NCBI RefSeq assembly: GCF_000177635.2
Contig: NC_014836.1
Span: 1,624,001 to 1,688,000, forward strand
Origin: Desulfurispirillum indicum S5
GTDB lineage: Bacteria; Chrysiogenota; Chrysiogenetes; Chrysiogenales; Chrysiogenaceae
Direction of reading: 5' to 3'
DNA length: 64,000 bases
The notes under the pieces were generated by a model. That model searched no databases, had not been told where the DNA came from, and saw nothing but the letters and a program-made list of their open reading frames with translations. Made by a program: the position numbers and the translations under genes. How positions within the stretch are numbered: the first letter of the stretch is position 1; every line of letters begins with the position of its first letter. Positions 7,156 through 15,182 of the stretch are shown here, piece by piece.

Positions 7156-9153
7156 TTAACGGGTTAGAGTGTGATGAGCGATGAACTGCGCCATTCGTTT
7201 GTCGGTAACAGCTATGTGATTCGTCAGCCAGTGCACGATCTGCCGGTTCAGATCCATCACCAGGGCCGATGAGGCGCCCTCGTCCAGGAGCTGCTGCTTC
7301 ATCTGCTGCACCTGCGCGCGAAAGTGTTCATGCTGGGCGACATGCTGCTGATATTCCGGATAGCTGTTTTCGCGCATGTACCGTTCTTCGGTGGTAAAGT
7401 GTTCGTGAATATAATCTTCAAGAAACGCCATGGTCTGATAAATGGCGTCTTTGGCACGGCCAAGCAGCAGTGCGTCAAAGAGATTATTGATGCGGTTGAT
7501 CAGCTCACGATGCTGCTGGTCGATTTGCGCAATGCCCACGGCAATATTTTCGCTCCACTGAATGTGCAGATGCCTGGCCGTCAGACCGCTGAACTGTTTA
7601 TGAAATGACTGATCCACGGAGTCATAGGCGGCGTGTATTTCCATGAACTCCTTTTCGCATACCAGGAAGGCGTCTACAATATCGGGGTCGAAGTGGCCAC
7701 CACGTTCACTGCGGATGATCTCACAGGTTCTTTCATGGCTGATGGGCTCTTTATAGGGGCGTCGTGAGCGCAGGGCATCATACACGTCGCACAGGGCGAA
7801 GATCCTCGCCTCCAGGGGAATCTCTTCGCCTTTGAGCTGATCGGGATATCCACGGCCATCGTAACGCTCATGGTGGTAGTGGGCGATATTGCGCCCGATC
7901 TCCAGAAAGGGGTCGTGGAGCCCGCACTGGTCGATGATGGACTGAATCACATTGCGACCGATGGTGGAGTGGGAGCGCATGATGGCAAACTCCTCATCGC
8001 TGAGCTTCCCCGGTTTCAGGAGCACGTGGTCGGGTACGCCCACCTTACCAATGTCATGGAGTAAGGAAGCGTCGGCCATGTCTTTAATAAATGTTTTGCG
8101 CAGCAGACGGGAAAATTTCGGGTTATGGCACAACTGCAGCGCCAGGAGCATCCCGTAGTTGCGGGTGCGTTCCAGGTGATCGCCGGTTTCGGGATCGCGC
8201 CACTCCGCCAGATTAGCCAGGGAAAAGACCGTCGCCTTCTTGGTTTTCAGGGATTCATGAAAACGCCGGAACTTGGCGTACCCAAGGCTTGCCAGCAAGC
8301 CATAGAGCAGACTCACCGCGAAGAGGATCAGCAGGGTCGACTTCAGGGTCTGATTCTCCGCGAAACGCTGATCAGCAGCCACCACAAAAACCAGGGGAGT
8401 CCCCATGAAATCATGGGCAAGATGCGGCAATGACTCGACATCAACCACAGCACCTTCACCATGGCTCGCGCTCAGGGGCAAGGCGCCCTGCATTTGCATG
8501 TCATGCTGCCAGAGAATCTCTCCGTAAATCGGATTGACGACAAGAACCTGGTGTGGCAGTACCCGAAAGAGGCGTTGCGGGCTGAAGGAAACGCTCATGG
8601 CTGAACCATCCCCCAGCGGCACCGACAGACGCATGGACTCACTTACCGGCACACCACCATGAAATTCAAGGCGTGGGCCACTCACCTGCCCTTTCCAGAA
8701 GGGTACCTGCTGATTCACGAGGGTCGATCCATCGCGTGTCACTGCCAGGCGCAGGGCACCTTCTCTGTCCCACACCGCCAGGGCCTGGTAATTGCGTACG
8801 GTCAGAAATCCCTGGAATAGCTCAACCTGTCGCTCCTGCGCCCAGTCGTGTTGAAGCTGACCGAGAAACTGCGCACTTTGACTGAGGAAGTCCAGTTCGT
8901 GAACAAGCGCCTGGCGGGCATTTTCCAGGACTGCCCGAACTTCTGCCTCCTGCGCTGCCACCACATCACGGTGGGAACGCCAGCCCTCCGCTGCTATCAC
9001 CAGTATAATGAGGAGAAAAGCGGCCAGGGAACCCAGCACCACCCCACGGTGATAGCCGAGGATACGTACAGCGAGTGGCTGCGCGTTGTGCCTGTCTGCG
9101 TCGGTGCCGAAACCATCTGCAATGCGTCGAAAAATATCAGGAGCCAATGACAC
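7156..9153 (-). CDS. Membrane HD-GYP c-di-GMP phosphodiesterase with C-terminal hemerythrin domain
   Basis: The 665-residue protein begins with a transmembrane helix (about 38-56), a periplasmic sensor region, and a second helix (about 272-292). The HD-GYP domain follows (about 305-480), with LLHDIGKVGVP and HHERYDGRGYPDQLKGEEIP, both metal-binding motifs intact, so it should hydrolyse c-di-GMP. The last about 130 residues are a bacteriohemerythrin, with IDQQHREL, HEHFTTEERYM, HEHF and the final H-x-x-x-x-D (HIAVTDKRM), which bind a di-iron centre. That domain senses O2, NO or redox state. A sensor inside and another outside the membrane controlling one phosphodiesterase suggests control of motility or biofilm by oxygen. 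It lies five bases downstream of aroG. Confidence 0.92.
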   Translation of the reverse strand: MSLAPDIFRRIADGFGTDADRHNAQPLAVRILGYHRGVVLGSLAAFLLIILVIAAEGWRSHRDVVAAQEAEVRAVLENARQALVHELDFLSQSAQFLGQLQHDWAQERQVELFQGFLTVRNYQALAVWDREGALRLAVTRDGSTLVNQQVPFWKGQVSGPRLEFHGGVPVSESMRLSVPLGDGSAMSVSFSPQRLFRVLPHQVLVVNPIYGEILWQHDMQMQGALPLSASHGEGAVVDVESLPHLAHDFMGTPLVFVVAADQRFAENQTLKSTLLILFAVSLLYGLLASLGYAKFRRFHESLKTKKATVFSLANLAEWRDPETGDHLERTRNYGMLLALQLCHNPKFSRLLRKTFIKDMADASLLHDIGKVGVPDHVLLKPGKLSDEEFAIMRSHSTIGRNVIQSIIDQCGLHDPFLEIGRNIAHYHHERYDGRGYPDQLKGEEIPLEARIFALCDVYDALRSRRPYKEPISHERTCEIIRSERGGHFDPDIVDAFLVCEKEFMEIHAAYDSVDQSFHKQFSGLTARHLHIQWSENIAVGIAQIDQQHRELINRINNLFDALLLGRAKDAIYQTMAFLEDYIHEHFTTEERYMRENSYPEYQQHVAQHEHFRAQVQQMKQQLLDEGASSALVMDLNRQIVHWLTNHIAVTDKRMAQFIAHHTLTR

Positions 9154-9158
9154 ACCAT

Positions 9159-10226
9159 TCAGACGACATTGCGCCCACCCGTACGCTCCAGAGTCTGTCG
9201 CGCGGAACGCAGTAATTCTTCCGTTGTCGGCCAGTCAATACACTTGTCGGTGATGGAGACCCCGTAGCAGAGTTTGGAGGAACAAGGGGCCATGGGTTGA
9301 TTGCCGGCCTGCAGGTTGCTTTCCATCATTACGCCGAAAATGGAGGTATTGCCACCCGTGATCTGCTCCAGAACAGAGTGCAGCACTTCAGCCTGGCGGT
9401 CGTGATCTTTGAAGGAATTGGCGTGGGAGCAATCCACCATGATGGAAGGAGCCAGGCCGGCCTTGTGGAGGACTTCCTCGGTGTCCCTGATATCAGCGGG
9501 TTCATAATTGGGCTTCTGACTGCCGCCCCGCAGCACGATGTGTACCGACTGATTGCCCGTGGTCTGCACAATGGCCGTGCGACCTTCCAGGTTGATACCG
9601 ATAAAACTGTGGGGGTGCTGAGCCGCCTTCATGGCGTCTATGGCAATCTGCAGGCTTCCGTCGGTGCCGTTTTTGAAACCAACGGGGAAGGAGAGGCCAC
9701 TGGCCATTTCCCGGTGTGGCTGCGACTCCGTGGTGCGGGCGCCGATGGCACCCCAGCTGATCATGTCCGAGAGATACTGGGGCGTGATGGGGTCCAGCAT
9801 TTCCGTGGCAATGGGCAGTTCCAGATCGGTAATGGCGCACAGCAGCTGACGGGCAACCCCCAGCCCTTTGGATATCTGGTGGCTGCCGTCCAGATCGGGA
9901 TCGTTGATGAGACCTTTCCAGCCAATGGTGGTCCGGGGCTTTTCAAAGTAGACACGCATGACGATGAACAGCTGATCGCTCACCTCGCGATTCAGCCTGG
10001 CCAGGCGCTGGGCATACTCAAGGGCGGCTTTCGGGTCGTGAATGGAGCAGGGGCCCACCACCACCATCAGGCGACTGTCCTTGCCCGAGAGGATATTGCG
10101 GATATGCTGCCGCGCCTGGGTGACAAAGGCAGCCCCTTCACTGGAGAGGGGGAAGACCTGCTTCAGACTGGCAGGGCTGATAATGGGGGTCAGACGACTG
10201 ACGTTCAGATCACTGGTACGAATCAT
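9159..10226 (-). CDS. aroG: 3-Deoxy-7-phosphoheptulonate synthase (DAHP synthase, class I)
   Basis: First enzyme of the shikimate pathway, joining phosphoenolpyruvate and erythrose 4-phosphate. The 355-residue protein shows the class I AroFGH signatures: VGPCSIHD, RVYFEKPRTTIGWKG, GARTTESQPHREMASGL, FKNGTDG and DCSHANSFKD. The start at 10226 (MIRTSDLNV) is chosen over an upstream in-frame start at 10280 because AGGAGG lies directly before it and the upstream codons fall in a terminator-like hairpin. That hairpin, whose T-tract touches the ribosome binding site, may attenuate expression. Confidence 0.95.
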   Translation of the reverse strand: MIRTSDLNVSRLTPIISPASLKQVFPLSSEGAAFVTQARQHIRNILSGKDSRLMVVVGPCSIHDPKAALEYAQRLARLNREVSDQLFIVMRVYFEKPRTTIGWKGLINDPDLDGSHQISKGLGVARQLLCAITDLELPIATEMLDPITPQYLSDMISWGAIGARTTESQPHREMASGLSFPVGFKNGTDGSLQIAIDAMKAAQHPHSFIGINLEGRTAIVQTTGNQSVHIVLRGGSQKPNYEPADIRDTEEVLHKAGLAPSIMVDCSHANSFKDHDRQAEVLHSVLEQITGGNTSIFGVMMESNLQAGNQPMAPCSSKLCYGVSITDKCIDWPTTEELLRSARQTLERTGGRNVV

Positions 10227-10237
10227 AAAACCTCCTG

Positions 10238-10277
10238 AAAAACAAACCTCTCCCCGGTGACCGATTCCGGAGAGAGG
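10238..10277 (-). terminator. Terminator-like hairpin directly upstream of aroG
   Basis: On the minus strand an 11-bp stem with one mismatch (10247-10257 with 10267-10277) is followed by TTTGTTTTT (10246-10238) and then immediately by the AGGAGG of aroG. It can end the NSS transporter transcript. Because there is no room for a promoter between the T-tract and aroG, transcripts entering aroG must read through it, so it could instead be an attenuator. Confidence 0.6.
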
Positions 10278-10320
10278 CATTCATGGTAACAAGGATCTGT
10301 GGCTTGGTTCCAGGGACGTC

Positions 10321-11673
10321 CTAAAACAGGCCGATGGCCCGCAGAAACACCAGGCCAATGGCAACTGGTGCCACAAAGCGCAGGATAAAGATCCAGGCAT
10401 TGCCCCACAGGGTATCTCCAAAATCAGAGGATTCCAGCGCGTCGGATTTCTTCCATCCCCAGCCGATAAAGAGAGCGATGATCATGCCCCCCAGCGGCAG
10501 GAAGATATTCGAGGCGAGAAAATCCATGGAGTCCAGGATGTCCTTACCGAAAATGGTGACGTTGGAAAGCACTCCAAGACCAAGCGAAGATGGTATACCA
10601 ACCAGGAAAATAATACCACCGATTACCACCGTCGTCATATGCCGACCCCACCCGAAAACACGCATGAAATAGGAGACGGCCACCTCAAGCAGTGACATGG
10701 CGGAAGAAAGGGCAGCCGCAGCCAGCAGGAAGAAGAAGGCGATTCCCACCACAACGCCGATTGCCAGATTCTGGAAGATATCGGGCAGGGTGATGAACAC
10801 CAGTCCGGGGCCAGCTCCAGGTTCGCCTCCAAAGGCGAAAACAGCAGGGAAGATCACCAGACCTGCCACGATGGCAAACATCGTGTCGAGGGAGACAACA
10901 CCCACGGCGGCTCCTGGCAGCTTTTCCTTTGGGGTGAGGTAGCTGCTGTAGGTAATCAGCGCCCCCATACCGAGACTCAGGGAGAAGAAGGCCTGTCCAA
11001 GTGCCGCCAGGTAGAGTTCCGGACGGGACAGAGCGCTCCAGTCAGGCGAGAACAGAAAAGAGATGGCTTCGCGGGCAGCGCCAAGGCTGAGGCTGTAGAG
11101 TGCCAGCACCAGCAGCAGGATAGCCAGCAGGGGCATGAGGATGCGGTTGGCGGTTTCAATGCCTTTCTTCACACCCAGGAAGACAATGCCAATGGTTAAC
11201 GCCATGAAGACAAACTGCCAGAACAGAGGTTCATAGGCATTGGTGATAAAGCCGATGAAGAAGCCGTCATAACCGTTTTCCGGTGTACTCCACAGAGAAC
11301 CCGTCAGATAACTGACCAGGTACTTGACGGTCCAGCCGCCAATAACACCGTAAAAGGAGAGAATGATAAAGGCCGAGGAGACACCCATGATCCCCGCAAC
11401 CACCCAGGGCTTGCCGGGAGCCAGTGAGGTGAAGGCACCAACCACATCGCACTGGGATTTCCGACCGATGGTGAATTCCGCCATGACAATGGGCAGACCA
11501 ATGAGCAGTACGCACAGAACATAGACCAGCAGAAAGGTTCCACCGCCATTTTCACCGGCCACATACGAGAAGCGCCAGATGTTGCCCAGACCCACGGCTG
11601 AGCCCATGGCGGCCAGAATAAAGCCCCAGCGCGAAGCCCAGTGTTCGCGGGGAGTAAGATCACAACGCTGCAT
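10321..11673 (-). CDS. Sodium-dependent transporter of the neurotransmitter:sodium symporter (NSS) family
   Basis: The 450-residue inner-membrane protein has about eleven hydrophobic segments. The N-terminal sequence WASRWGFILAAMGSAVGLGN and WRF are the NSS/LeuT TM1 substrate and sodium site, and GGGTFLL follows in TM2. NSS proteins of bacteria import amino acids (often aromatic, Leu or Ala) with Na+. The neighbouring aroG is suggestive of aromatic amino acids, but that is only context. The start at 11673 (MQRCDLTPREHW) is chosen over 11727 because GGAGAG lies upstream and the family N terminus begins there. Confidence 0.9.
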   Translation of the reverse strand: MQRCDLTPREHWASRWGFILAAMGSAVGLGNIWRFSYVAGENGGGTFLLVYVLCVLLIGLPIVMAEFTIGRKSQCDVVGAFTSLAPGKPWVVAGIMGVSSAFIILSFYGVIGGWTVKYLVSYLTGSLWSTPENGYDGFFIGFITNAYEPLFWQFVFMALTIGIVFLGVKKGIETANRILMPLLAILLLVLALYSLSLGAAREAISFLFSPDWSALSRPELYLAALGQAFFSLSLGMGALITYSSYLTPKEKLPGAAVGVVSLDTMFAIVAGLVIFPAVFAFGGEPGAGPGLVFITLPDIFQNLAIGVVVGIAFFFLLAAAALSSAMSLLEVAVSYFMRVFGWGRHMTTVVIGGIIFLVGIPSSLGLGVLSNVTIFGKDILDSMDFLASNIFLPLGGMIIALFIGWGWKKSDALESSDFGDTLWGNAWIFILRFVAPVAIGLVFLRAIGLF

Positions 11674-11816
11674 ACCAACTCTCCATAAATGAGTGAATAG
11701 CACACCTTCCCCAGGGAAAGTCCTCACCGAGCCTACGCAATCTTCAACATCTTTTGATACAAAAAGCCCATCACAGGAAGTATATACACGCTGAGGAACA
11801 AAAAAATGACAGTGAA

Positions 11817-12167
11817 TTACTCCACACGAAGAGGAATCAGGGTGACGGCATTGCTGGCAAAGCCCGCCAGGTCGGGGGCACCGGCTTCAAGCAGGCCCGC
11901 AAATGCTGCCGTGGCAAAAATATCGGGCTGGACCTCAGCGTCAAACTCCTTCTCCACCTGCTGCGCCAGGGCGGTGATTTCCGCCAGCACAGCGCTGCTG
12001 CGCTCCCTGACCAGAATAATGACACGCACCATGGCATCAGGTTCCGAGGAGGGCGGAAAGGCCAGAATATAGACCCCCTGAACCACTGGCAATGGCTCCA
12101 GTAAGGCGACAAAGGCGTCCAGCACTTCACGGTGTCTGCGGGACAGCACATCAAGAGAACTTCCCAT
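11817..12167 (-). CDS. Small protein of unknown function coupled to a universal stress gene
   Basis: I do not recognise this 116-residue product. It has no signal peptide or membrane helix. A hydrophobic strand run (VYILAFPPSS, then VRVIILV) followed by helix-forming residues suggests a compact alpha/beta fold; a nucleotidyltransferase-like core was considered but its Gly-Ser and Asp motifs are missing. Its ribosome binding site GAGGAG is within the end of the upstream stress gene, three bases separate the two genes, so they are surely co-expressed. Confidence 0.65.
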   Translation of the reverse strand: MGSSLDVLSRRHREVLDAFVALLEPLPVVQGVYILAFPPSSEPDAMVRVIILVRERSSAVLAEITALAQQVEKEFDAEVQPDIFATAAFAGLLEAGAPDLAGFASNAVTLIPLRVE

Positions 12168-12170
12168 GGC

Positions 12171-13040
12171 CTAACTCCTCGCCGTCACATAGAGCACGGG
12201 TACCTCTGCCTGACGGGCAACCTCATTGGCCACGCTGCCCAGAACCGCTTCACGGAGAAAACCCTTGCCCTGATTGCCCATGATGATCAGCGAGGTGTCA
12301 CGGGGATCGGAACGTTTCAAAATTTCCTGCAGCACAACACCCTCCACCAGTTCATAACTGGCATTCAGACCTTCCGCAACCAGAGCGTCCCTGAGCTTGC
12401 ACAGGCGCTCTTCGTCAAAGGCATCCTGTTCCTTCATGGCTTCGGCTGAAAGGTAGGTCAGTCGACGCTGGTTGTCATTGACATGGAGAATTCTGATGGG
12501 ACATCCGTGCACCATTGCGATATCACGGGCTTTCTGGAGAGCCAGGGCAGAGAGCGCCGAAAAGTCATAGGGCACCAGCAGGCTGGTGAAAAGTCGCTGA
12601 CAGGGCGCAACACCCTCTCCTTCAGGGGAGTCCAGCAGCTTCACCCGCACCAGCAGAACCGGACAACGCGCTATCTGCAGCACTTTAAAAGAGACACTGC
12701 CAAGAGCTGCCGCCCGCAACAGGCTTTCACCCCGTGAACCGATGACAATGGCATCCACTTCATAGTTGGACGCTTCTTCTTCAATGGCATATACCGGCAT
12801 GCCAAGGGGAATATCAATCTGCACCCGCAGACCAAGCTCCTCAAGTTGTTCTTTGTACTGGGTCAATTTCTTCGTCGCTTCCGCTCTCAGGGCATTCTCA
12901 AGGCCCGGTACCACAGCGGCGTACACCACATGCAGCAGAATAACCTCTTCAAGGCCAAGCTGCTGCAGGTCGCCGACGCAGGAAACCAGAGCATCAGATG
13001 CCGCTGAAAGATCACTGCAGAGGAGAATTTTACGAAACAT
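12171..13040 (-). CDS. Tandem-domain universal stress protein (UspA family)
   Basis: The 288-residue cytoplasmic protein has two UspA domains (about 1-145 and 155-288). Each ends in the ATP-binding loop G-x2-G-x9-G(S/T): GSRGESLLRAAALGSVS in the first, GNQGKGFLREAVLGSVA in the second, so both halves should bind ATP. Such proteins support survival under starvation or stress. The start at 13040 (MFRKILLCSDLS) has AGGAGG upstream; the longer frame to 13124 lacks family similarity. It is followed by the small unknown gene in the same operon. Confidence 0.92.
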   Translation of the reverse strand: MFRKILLCSDLSAASDALVSCVGDLQQLGLEEVILLHVVYAAVVPGLENALRAEATKKLTQYKEQLEELGLRVQIDIPLGMPVYAIEEEASNYEVDAIVIGSRGESLLRAAALGSVSFKVLQIARCPVLLVRVKLLDSPEGEGVAPCQRLFTSLLVPYDFSALSALALQKARDIAMVHGCPIRILHVNDNQRRLTYLSAEAMKEQDAFDEERLCKLRDALVAEGLNASYELVEGVVLQEILKRSDPRDTSLIIMGNQGKGFLREAVLGSVANEVARQAEVPVLYVTARS

Positions 13041-13222
13041 GGAGCCTCCTTGGCTGGGTGTATGGTGTAAAAGCCAGACCAGTTCGAAGATCACACACCT
13101 GCGAAAGGCTGTCGCAGCCAGCATGTAACCAGACTGACATAGTAGCCGCGCTCCGGCTCAGCGTCAACGATTTTGCTCGGAGCGGCTCTGGTCATATTTT
13201 TATAGTGGACATACTTTTATTC

Positions 13223-13231
13223 TGTTATAAT
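13223..13231 (+). promoter_or_regulatory. Extended -10 promoter before the FapA-type gene
   Basis: TGTTATAAT (TG at 13223-13224, TATAAT at 13226-13231) matches an extended -10 element. The -35 position 17 bases upstream (TAGTGG) is poor, as is usual for extended -10 promoters. It lies 70 bases before the start codon at 13302. Confidence 0.6.
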
Positions 13232-13301
13232 CCTCGGAAAAGTACAACAATCGTACAATAAGTAACATTTTTCGCATTATATCCTTGAAGGGGTCGCTTG
13301 T

Positions 13302-15101
13302 ATGGGGACGTTTGCCGGCGTATCTGATATCATCAAAACCAATGACATACCCACCACCATAAAAGAGTTTGCTCGCGATAACGAACTCCCCCTGAAGGAG
13401 CTGGACTTTTCCATTGCCTTTGAAAGCGACCCCTACGAAAGCAAGCAAATGGGGAAGGTGACCAAAAACTGGCAGATCAAAATCATGCGCAAGGCTCTGC
13501 GCGAATACCAGCACCACCCTATCATGCGCGTCACTCCCAATCGAGAAAATCCCCTTATCTGCGAGCTGACCTTCCTGACCCAGAGCAAGTTTGACCTCAA
13601 TGACCCCAACCTCCTGAAGTCGGTGGTGGCGGAAATACGCAAGGTTCTGGCCTACAACCATATCGTCTTTGGCATCATCAGCTATCCGGAACTGGAAAAG
13701 ATCGCGCAGCAGATCGTGGATATTGGCCGCATGAGCCATACCTCCGTCAAGGAACCCGCCCTTATCTTCCCCATTGCCCGCGGCCGCCTGCGCAAAAACG
13801 GCAAGGATTCCAAGACGGAATACCACTTTGAGACCTATAACACGGCAGGGCAGATTGATGAAAAGGGCAATATCGATTACAGCAAAAAGAACTTTACCCA
13901 GCACGTGGAAGACGGCCAGCTGATTGTCACCTACTACCGCGCCCTCAAAGGCAGCCCCGGCGTACTACCCGACGGTAAGTTGACGCCCCAGTACGTGGGG
14001 CAGACCAAGGACACCTTCCCCTTCCACTCGGTCACCAGCCGCCTCAGCGTCGTGGACCGCCCCGACCGTATCGAAGTGTACGCCCGCCAGGAGGGCTTCT
14101 TCTGCGTCGACAACAACGGTAACGCCGACATCAAGGATAATGTCACCATTGATGGTGCCGTTGACCTGGCGGTTACCGGGGATATCTACTTCAAGGAAGA
14201 TGCCCGCGATGTCATCATCAACCACCAGGGCGTCAGCAAGGATGCCGTGGGCGCTGGCCGCACGGTTCAGGGCAAAAATGTCCAGATCAAGGGCAATATC
14301 GCCTCCAACGCCAAGGTTGCCGGTGAGAATGTGGAGATTGAGGGAACCATTCACCGCTCTGCCACCATCGAGGCCGATGAAAAAGTCAGCCTGACCCTGG
14401 GCAGTGGCACGGTACGAGCCGATGTAGTCCACTGCGACTCCTTCCAGCAGGGCACCATCTACGCGCGCCAGGTCTTCATCAAACAGCATATCCTCAACGC
14501 CACTATTTATTGTGAAGAGATCAACCATCACGGAACCATGCGCAACGCCGAGGTATTCTTCTCCGGCAACAGCGCCCATCTGGGACATATGGTTGGCGAT
14601 GAGAACAGCGTCCACGCTGATCCGACCCTGGTTCCCGCTGTCAACGAAGTTCTCGAAGGCTACAAGGCCACCATGGAAAAGGATCGCGAGCGCATGACCG
14701 AGCTGAGCAAGCAGGCGCGGCGCATATCCTCGGAACTGCAGAAGGATCGCTCCCGCCTGGAAATGGCCATGCGCACGGTCAAGGAGTGCAAGGCTGCGGG
14801 CAGAAAAATTCCTCCTTCCTCCATCGCCGTCATCCAGAGTGTCCGTGACAAAAAGACGGAGCTGGAAGCCATCGTAACCGAGACGGAAACACTGAAAGTC
14901 GATTTTGCCAAAACAGAAAAACTCTATGACCGCATCATCAAAACCAGCAAGGAAGCCAACCTCTTCATAGAGGCCGCCGAAGAAGGCAATCGCATTCGCT
15001 TCTATGGCATTACCCAGACGAAGCACTTGAATCGCTTCGAGATACCAATCATGATCTGCGTTGAAGAAGGCAAGGACGAAATCAAGGTCCAGCGTCAATA
15101 A
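13302..15101 (+). CDS. FapA-domain (DUF342) polymer-binding protein
   Basis: The 599-residue cytoplasmic protein has an N-terminal region (1-240) of mixed fold, then a long right-handed beta-helix-like run (about 260-430) of short repeats such as VTIDGAVDLAVTGDIYF, KNVQIKGNIASNAKVAGENVEIEGTI. This is the FapA/DUF342 architecture. A coiled coil (about 440-545, rich in Glu, Lys and Arg) and a small C-terminal domain follow. FapA proteins are widespread, often near flagellar, chemotaxis or surface genes, and their role is poorly known. It ends 81 bases before the switch protein start on the same strand, so co-expression is likely. Confidence 0.85.
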   Translation: MGTFAGVSDIIKTNDIPTTIKEFARDNELPLKELDFSIAFESDPYESKQMGKVTKNWQIKIMRKALREYQHHPIMRVTPNRENPLICELTFLTQSKFDLNDPNLLKSVVAEIRKVLAYNHIVFGIISYPELEKIAQQIVDIGRMSHTSVKEPALIFPIARGRLRKNGKDSKTEYHFETYNTAGQIDEKGNIDYSKKNFTQHVEDGQLIVTYYRALKGSPGVLPDGKLTPQYVGQTKDTFPFHSVTSRLSVVDRPDRIEVYARQEGFFCVDNNGNADIKDNVTIDGAVDLAVTGDIYFKEDARDVIINHQGVSKDAVGAGRTVQGKNVQIKGNIASNAKVAGENVEIEGTIHRSATIEADEKVSLTLGSGTVRADVVHCDSFQQGTIYARQVFIKQHILNATIYCEEINHHGTMRNAEVFFSGNSAHLGHMVGDENSVHADPTLVPAVNEVLEGYKATMEKDRERMTELSKQARRISSELQKDRSRLEMAMRTVKECKAAGRKIPPSSIAVIQSVRDKKTELEAIVTETETLKVDFAKTEKLYDRIIKTSKEANLFIEAAEEGNRIRFYGITQTKHLNRFEIPIMICVEEGKDEIKVQRQ

Positions 15102-15182
15102 TCACAATGTTCCTCTCCTGTTTCCCCTGTAGTTCCCACCCTTGTTGTGCTAGTATTCACTCTGGAGAAAAAAGGGGGACGG

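Noticed and set aside
10223-10408. Leader peptide for aroG attenuation
   Set aside because: The 61-residue frame has no run of aromatic codons and no suitable site.
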